Below, piece after piece: positions 62,794 through 64,000 of a DNA stretch of 64,000 nt; position 1 is the first letter of the stretch, and the number at the start of each line of letters is the position of its first letter. Under the pieces are notes generated by a model that was not told the DNA's origin, searched no databases, and saw nothing but the letters and a program-made list of their open reading frames with translations. The DNA comes from Halioglobus sp. (lineage in GTDB: Bacteria; Pseudomonadota; Gammaproteobacteria; Pseudomonadales; Halieaceae), in assembly GCA_020443425.1 (NCBI GenBank), contig JAGRIE010000003.1, forward strand, positions 138,978 through 202,977, given 5' to 3'. A program made the translations under genes and the position numbers.

Positions 62794-63373
62794 TGACGGC
62801 TCTCTGCCAGTTTCTACACTTCGGCAGCTGATATTCTGTTCACGTATCCCATATATCAGCGAAAGCTTGGGAATAGCGGCTGGTTCACGCCCATGGTTGA
62901 GACAAGGCGTGGACTACCAACAGCGCCAGGAGATGCTGAATAAGCGGCGCACTCTTGGCCGCTACCATCTGGCGTTGGATGGCGCGCAAATAATCCACAA
63001 CTATCAGTTGAGAAGCAAGAAATTGCGGATACATGGGATATGTGATGCTGTAATCAAAGCACCGCATTTTGCCGCTCCGGTCGAGTTTAAAATGTCGGAA
63101 GATAAGCCGGGCAGGGGGCAAATTGTACAGCTGGTAGCCTATGGGCTTATATTAGCTGAAGAACTGCACCTCAACGTAACAAACGGCTATATTTTATACG
63201 GAGAGCGAGGCAGGACGCTGGAGGTTTCTATGAAGCTATGGAAACCAAAGGTCCTGGAACTCATAACGGATCTGCATGATCTTCTGGCTTACCCGCTCCT
63301 GCCCTCCAGTTCTGCATCCGAAGCGCAGTGCGGACAATGTGAATATCTTAATTTTTGTGCCGACAGATTTTGA
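62786..63373 (+). CDS. cas4: Cas4 iron-sulfur nuclease
   Basis: A 195-residue RecB-like Cas4, which trims prespacers and helps select those next to a proper PAM. The four cluster cysteines are Cys18 and Cys182, Cys185 and Cys191. Nuclease residues are Asp87 in GICDAV, Glu100 and Lys102 in VEFK, and Gln115 in QLVAYG. GTG 62786 has AGAGGG eight bases upstream. Cas4 in a Cas9 operon is the hallmark of subtype II-B (II-A has csn2, II-C has neither). The operon ends at a terminator 20 bp downstream. Confidence 0.95.
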   Translation: MYSDGSLPVSTLRQLIFCSRIPYISESLGIAAGSRPWLRQGVDYQQRQEMLNKRRTLGRYHLALDGAQIIHNYQLRSKKLRIHGICDAVIKAPHFAAPVEFKMSEDKPGRGQIVQLVAYGLILAEELHLNVTNGYILYGERGRTLEVSMKLWKPKVLELITDLHDLLAYPLLPSSSASEAQCGQCEYLNFCADRF

Positions 63374-63392
63374 TACGATAGCAGTGAGCCAG

Positions 63393-63426
63393 AAAATAAA
63401 AAGGACCACTGAAGTGGCCCTTTTTT
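63393..63426. terminator. Bidirectional terminator between cas4 and tracrRNA
   Basis: GGACCACT (63403-63410) pairs with AGTGGCCC (63413-63420). TTTTTT follows on the plus strand (63421-63426), and the minus strand reads into TTTTT from 63402. On the minus strand the one mismatch becomes a G-U pair. It can end both the cas operon and the leftward tracrRNA. Confidence 0.8.
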
Positions 63427-63526
63427 AACTCCGGATGCTCGAGGCAGAAGCCGGATTCAAACATGATTTTAGAGGATTTCAGCTCCCACGAATGGGATTC
63501 CTCAGGCTCCTTGGGATAGGATCTGT
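63400..63526 (-). ncRNA. tracrRNA candidate of the type II-B system
   Basis: The minus strand at 63526-63510 reads ACAGATCCTATCCCAAG. This is identical to positions 4-20 of the plus-strand repeat unit, so it is a perfect 17-nt anti-repeat to the leftward-transcribed crRNA. CCUG a few bases on can pair with CAGG of the repeat, then GAAUC near the repeat 5' end. Downstream are a UCCCA-UUCG-UGGGA hairpin inside a GAGGA/UCCUC stem, and a UCCGG/CCGGA stem-loop. The RNA would end at the terminator near 63400, about 125 nt. It is the tracrRNA by position, complementarity and fold; no expression evidence is available. Confidence 0.8.
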
Positions 63527-63531
63527 GTTTG

Positions 63532-63559
63532 AGAATACCGTAATGTTCGCAAAAGACAA
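63532..63559 (-). promoter_or_regulatory. Promoter of the tracrRNA
   Basis: On the minus strand TTGTCT (63559-63554) and TATTCT (63537-63532) are 16 bp apart. The predicted start falls at about 63526-63524, the first base of the anti-repeat, which is the position expected for a short tracrRNA. Confidence 0.5.
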
Positions 63560-63645
63560 AGTAAAATTTGCAATTACCTCACTTTCGACAAAATCGCTTC
63601 ACGATAGCCACGTTACCTCAGTATTGGCGCGCTCCTTAGAGCGGG

Positions 63646-64000
63646 CCTACAGATCCTATCCCAAGAAACCTGCAACTGAAACCACTCTGTACGTCCTGCC
63701 TGTGAATCGGTATGCGCCTACAGATCCTATCCCAAGAAACCTGCAACTGAAACAACAATCCCTGCATCAAATATCCACTCACAGGCACCTACAGATCCTA
63801 TCCCAAGAAACCTGCAACTGAAACATATCACTCAAGTTTTACAAATTGTATCCCTCCAGCCTACAGATCCTATCCCAAGAAACCTGCAACTGAAACTGCA
63901 TATCACCAGCCTGCATACTGCTCATAACCGGCCTACAGATCCTATCCCAAGAAACCTGCAACTGAAACTAGGCGTATAGCCCTTGCTGAGTTTCCAGTAC
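63646..64000 (-). CRISPR. CRISPR array, five 37-bp repeats in window, continues to the right
   Basis: Five identical 37-bp repeats lie at 63646-63682, 63717-63753, 63788-63824, 63860-63896 and 63932-63968. They begin CCTACAGATCC and end CTGCAACTGAAAC. Complete spacers are 34, 34, 35 and 35 bp, and a fifth is cut by the window edge. The GCAACTGAAAC end matches the Francisella II-B repeat, whose crRNA starts GUUUCAGUUGC on the opposite strand. Transcription is therefore inferred as leftward, with the leader beyond 64000. The repeat nearest cas4 would be the leader-distal end. A small stem (63630-63643) abuts it. Confidence 0.95.

Noticed and set aside
63527-63645. Possible rightward leader of the array
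   Set aside because: Repeat orientation and the anti-repeat strand both indicate leftward transcription, and the segment contains the tracrRNA promoter instead.
63374-63645. A second anti-repeat or scaRNA-like RNA as in F. novicida
   Set aside because: Only one stretch complementary to the repeat was found between cas4 and the array; a scaRNA-like element may exist elsewhere but is not visible here.
63435-63821. 128-codon open frame across the tracrRNA and the first CRISPR repeats
   Set aside because: It spans two CRISPR repeats and the anti-repeat; the repeated protein segment (PTDPIPRNLQL) is a translation of the repeat unit, not a gene.
1-64000. tRNA, rRNA, insertion sequences or integrases
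   Set aside because: No cloverleaf-like sequences, rRNA signatures, transposase motifs or long terminal inverted repeats were recognised on reading; this was by eye, not by a covariance or profile search.

Overview
The window looks like a chromosome segment of a marine-type gammaproteobacterium. The gene families (branched-chain and steroid-like acyl-CoA catabolism, RND efflux, SYLF lipoprotein-like genes, AraC and GGDEF regulators) resemble those of Halieaceae/Spongiibacteraceae-type bacteria. This placement is inferred from content only; there is no rRNA gene here. Most of the window (1-56.8 kb) is GC-rich and densely coding. The last 7 kb is visibly more AT-rich and carries a complete type II-B CRISPR-Cas9 locus.

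Layout. 0-6.5 kb: the 3' end of an acyl-CoA ligase, an iron-dependent alcohol dehydrogenase, a decayed membrane-protein gene and an RND efflux pair. 6.6-9 kb: a patatin-like phospholipase and a small uracil-DNA-glycosylase-fold DNA glycosylase. 9-13.3 kb (minus strand): kinase-like phosphotransferase, enoyl-CoA hydratase, thiolase and acyl-CoA dehydrogenase, read as one beta-oxidation operon. 13.8-18 kb: a NlpC/P60 lipoprotein, an SprT protease and a gtr-like trio (DUF2142 membrane protein, GtrA, GT2). 18-23.1 kb (minus): a large DUF748 protein, an AraC regulator and a diguanylate cyclase. 23.2-30.8 kb (plus): acyl-CoA dehydrogenase, HSD10-like dehydrogenase, alpha-methylacyl-CoA racemase, crotonase, carboxyltransferase, AraC regulator and SDR, a set suited to methyl-branched acyl-CoAs. 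30.9-43.6 kb: DUF389 membrane protein, metallo-hydrolase, a GNAT-HDAC fusion, a vWA-OmpA lipoprotein, a Baeyer-Villiger-type monooxygenase, GST, PEP-synthase-like enzyme, SYLF protein and SDR. 43.7-54.3 kb: solute-binding protein, kinase-like protein, extradiol dioxygenase, two DUF35 proteins, two cysteine-less thiolase-fold proteins, acyl-CoA ligase, two crotonases and a nitroreductase. This last block resembles bacterial steroid side-chain/ring catabolism. 54.4-56.8 kb: a penicillin-acylase-family lipoprotein.

57.2-64 kb: cas9 (1432 aa, all RuvC and HNH catalytic residues visible), cas1, cas2 and cas4 in one tight plus-strand operon, followed by a bidirectional terminator. Beyond it lies a tracrRNA candidate on the minus strand, with a 17-nt perfect anti-repeat, its own promoter and a terminator. 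The CRISPR array that follows has 37-bp repeats with 34-35-bp spacers and runs off the right edge. Repeat sequence and anti-repeat orientation both indicate that crRNA and tracrRNA are transcribed leftwards, towards the cas genes, so the array leader lies outside the window.

No rRNA, tRNA, insertion sequence or integrase was seen.
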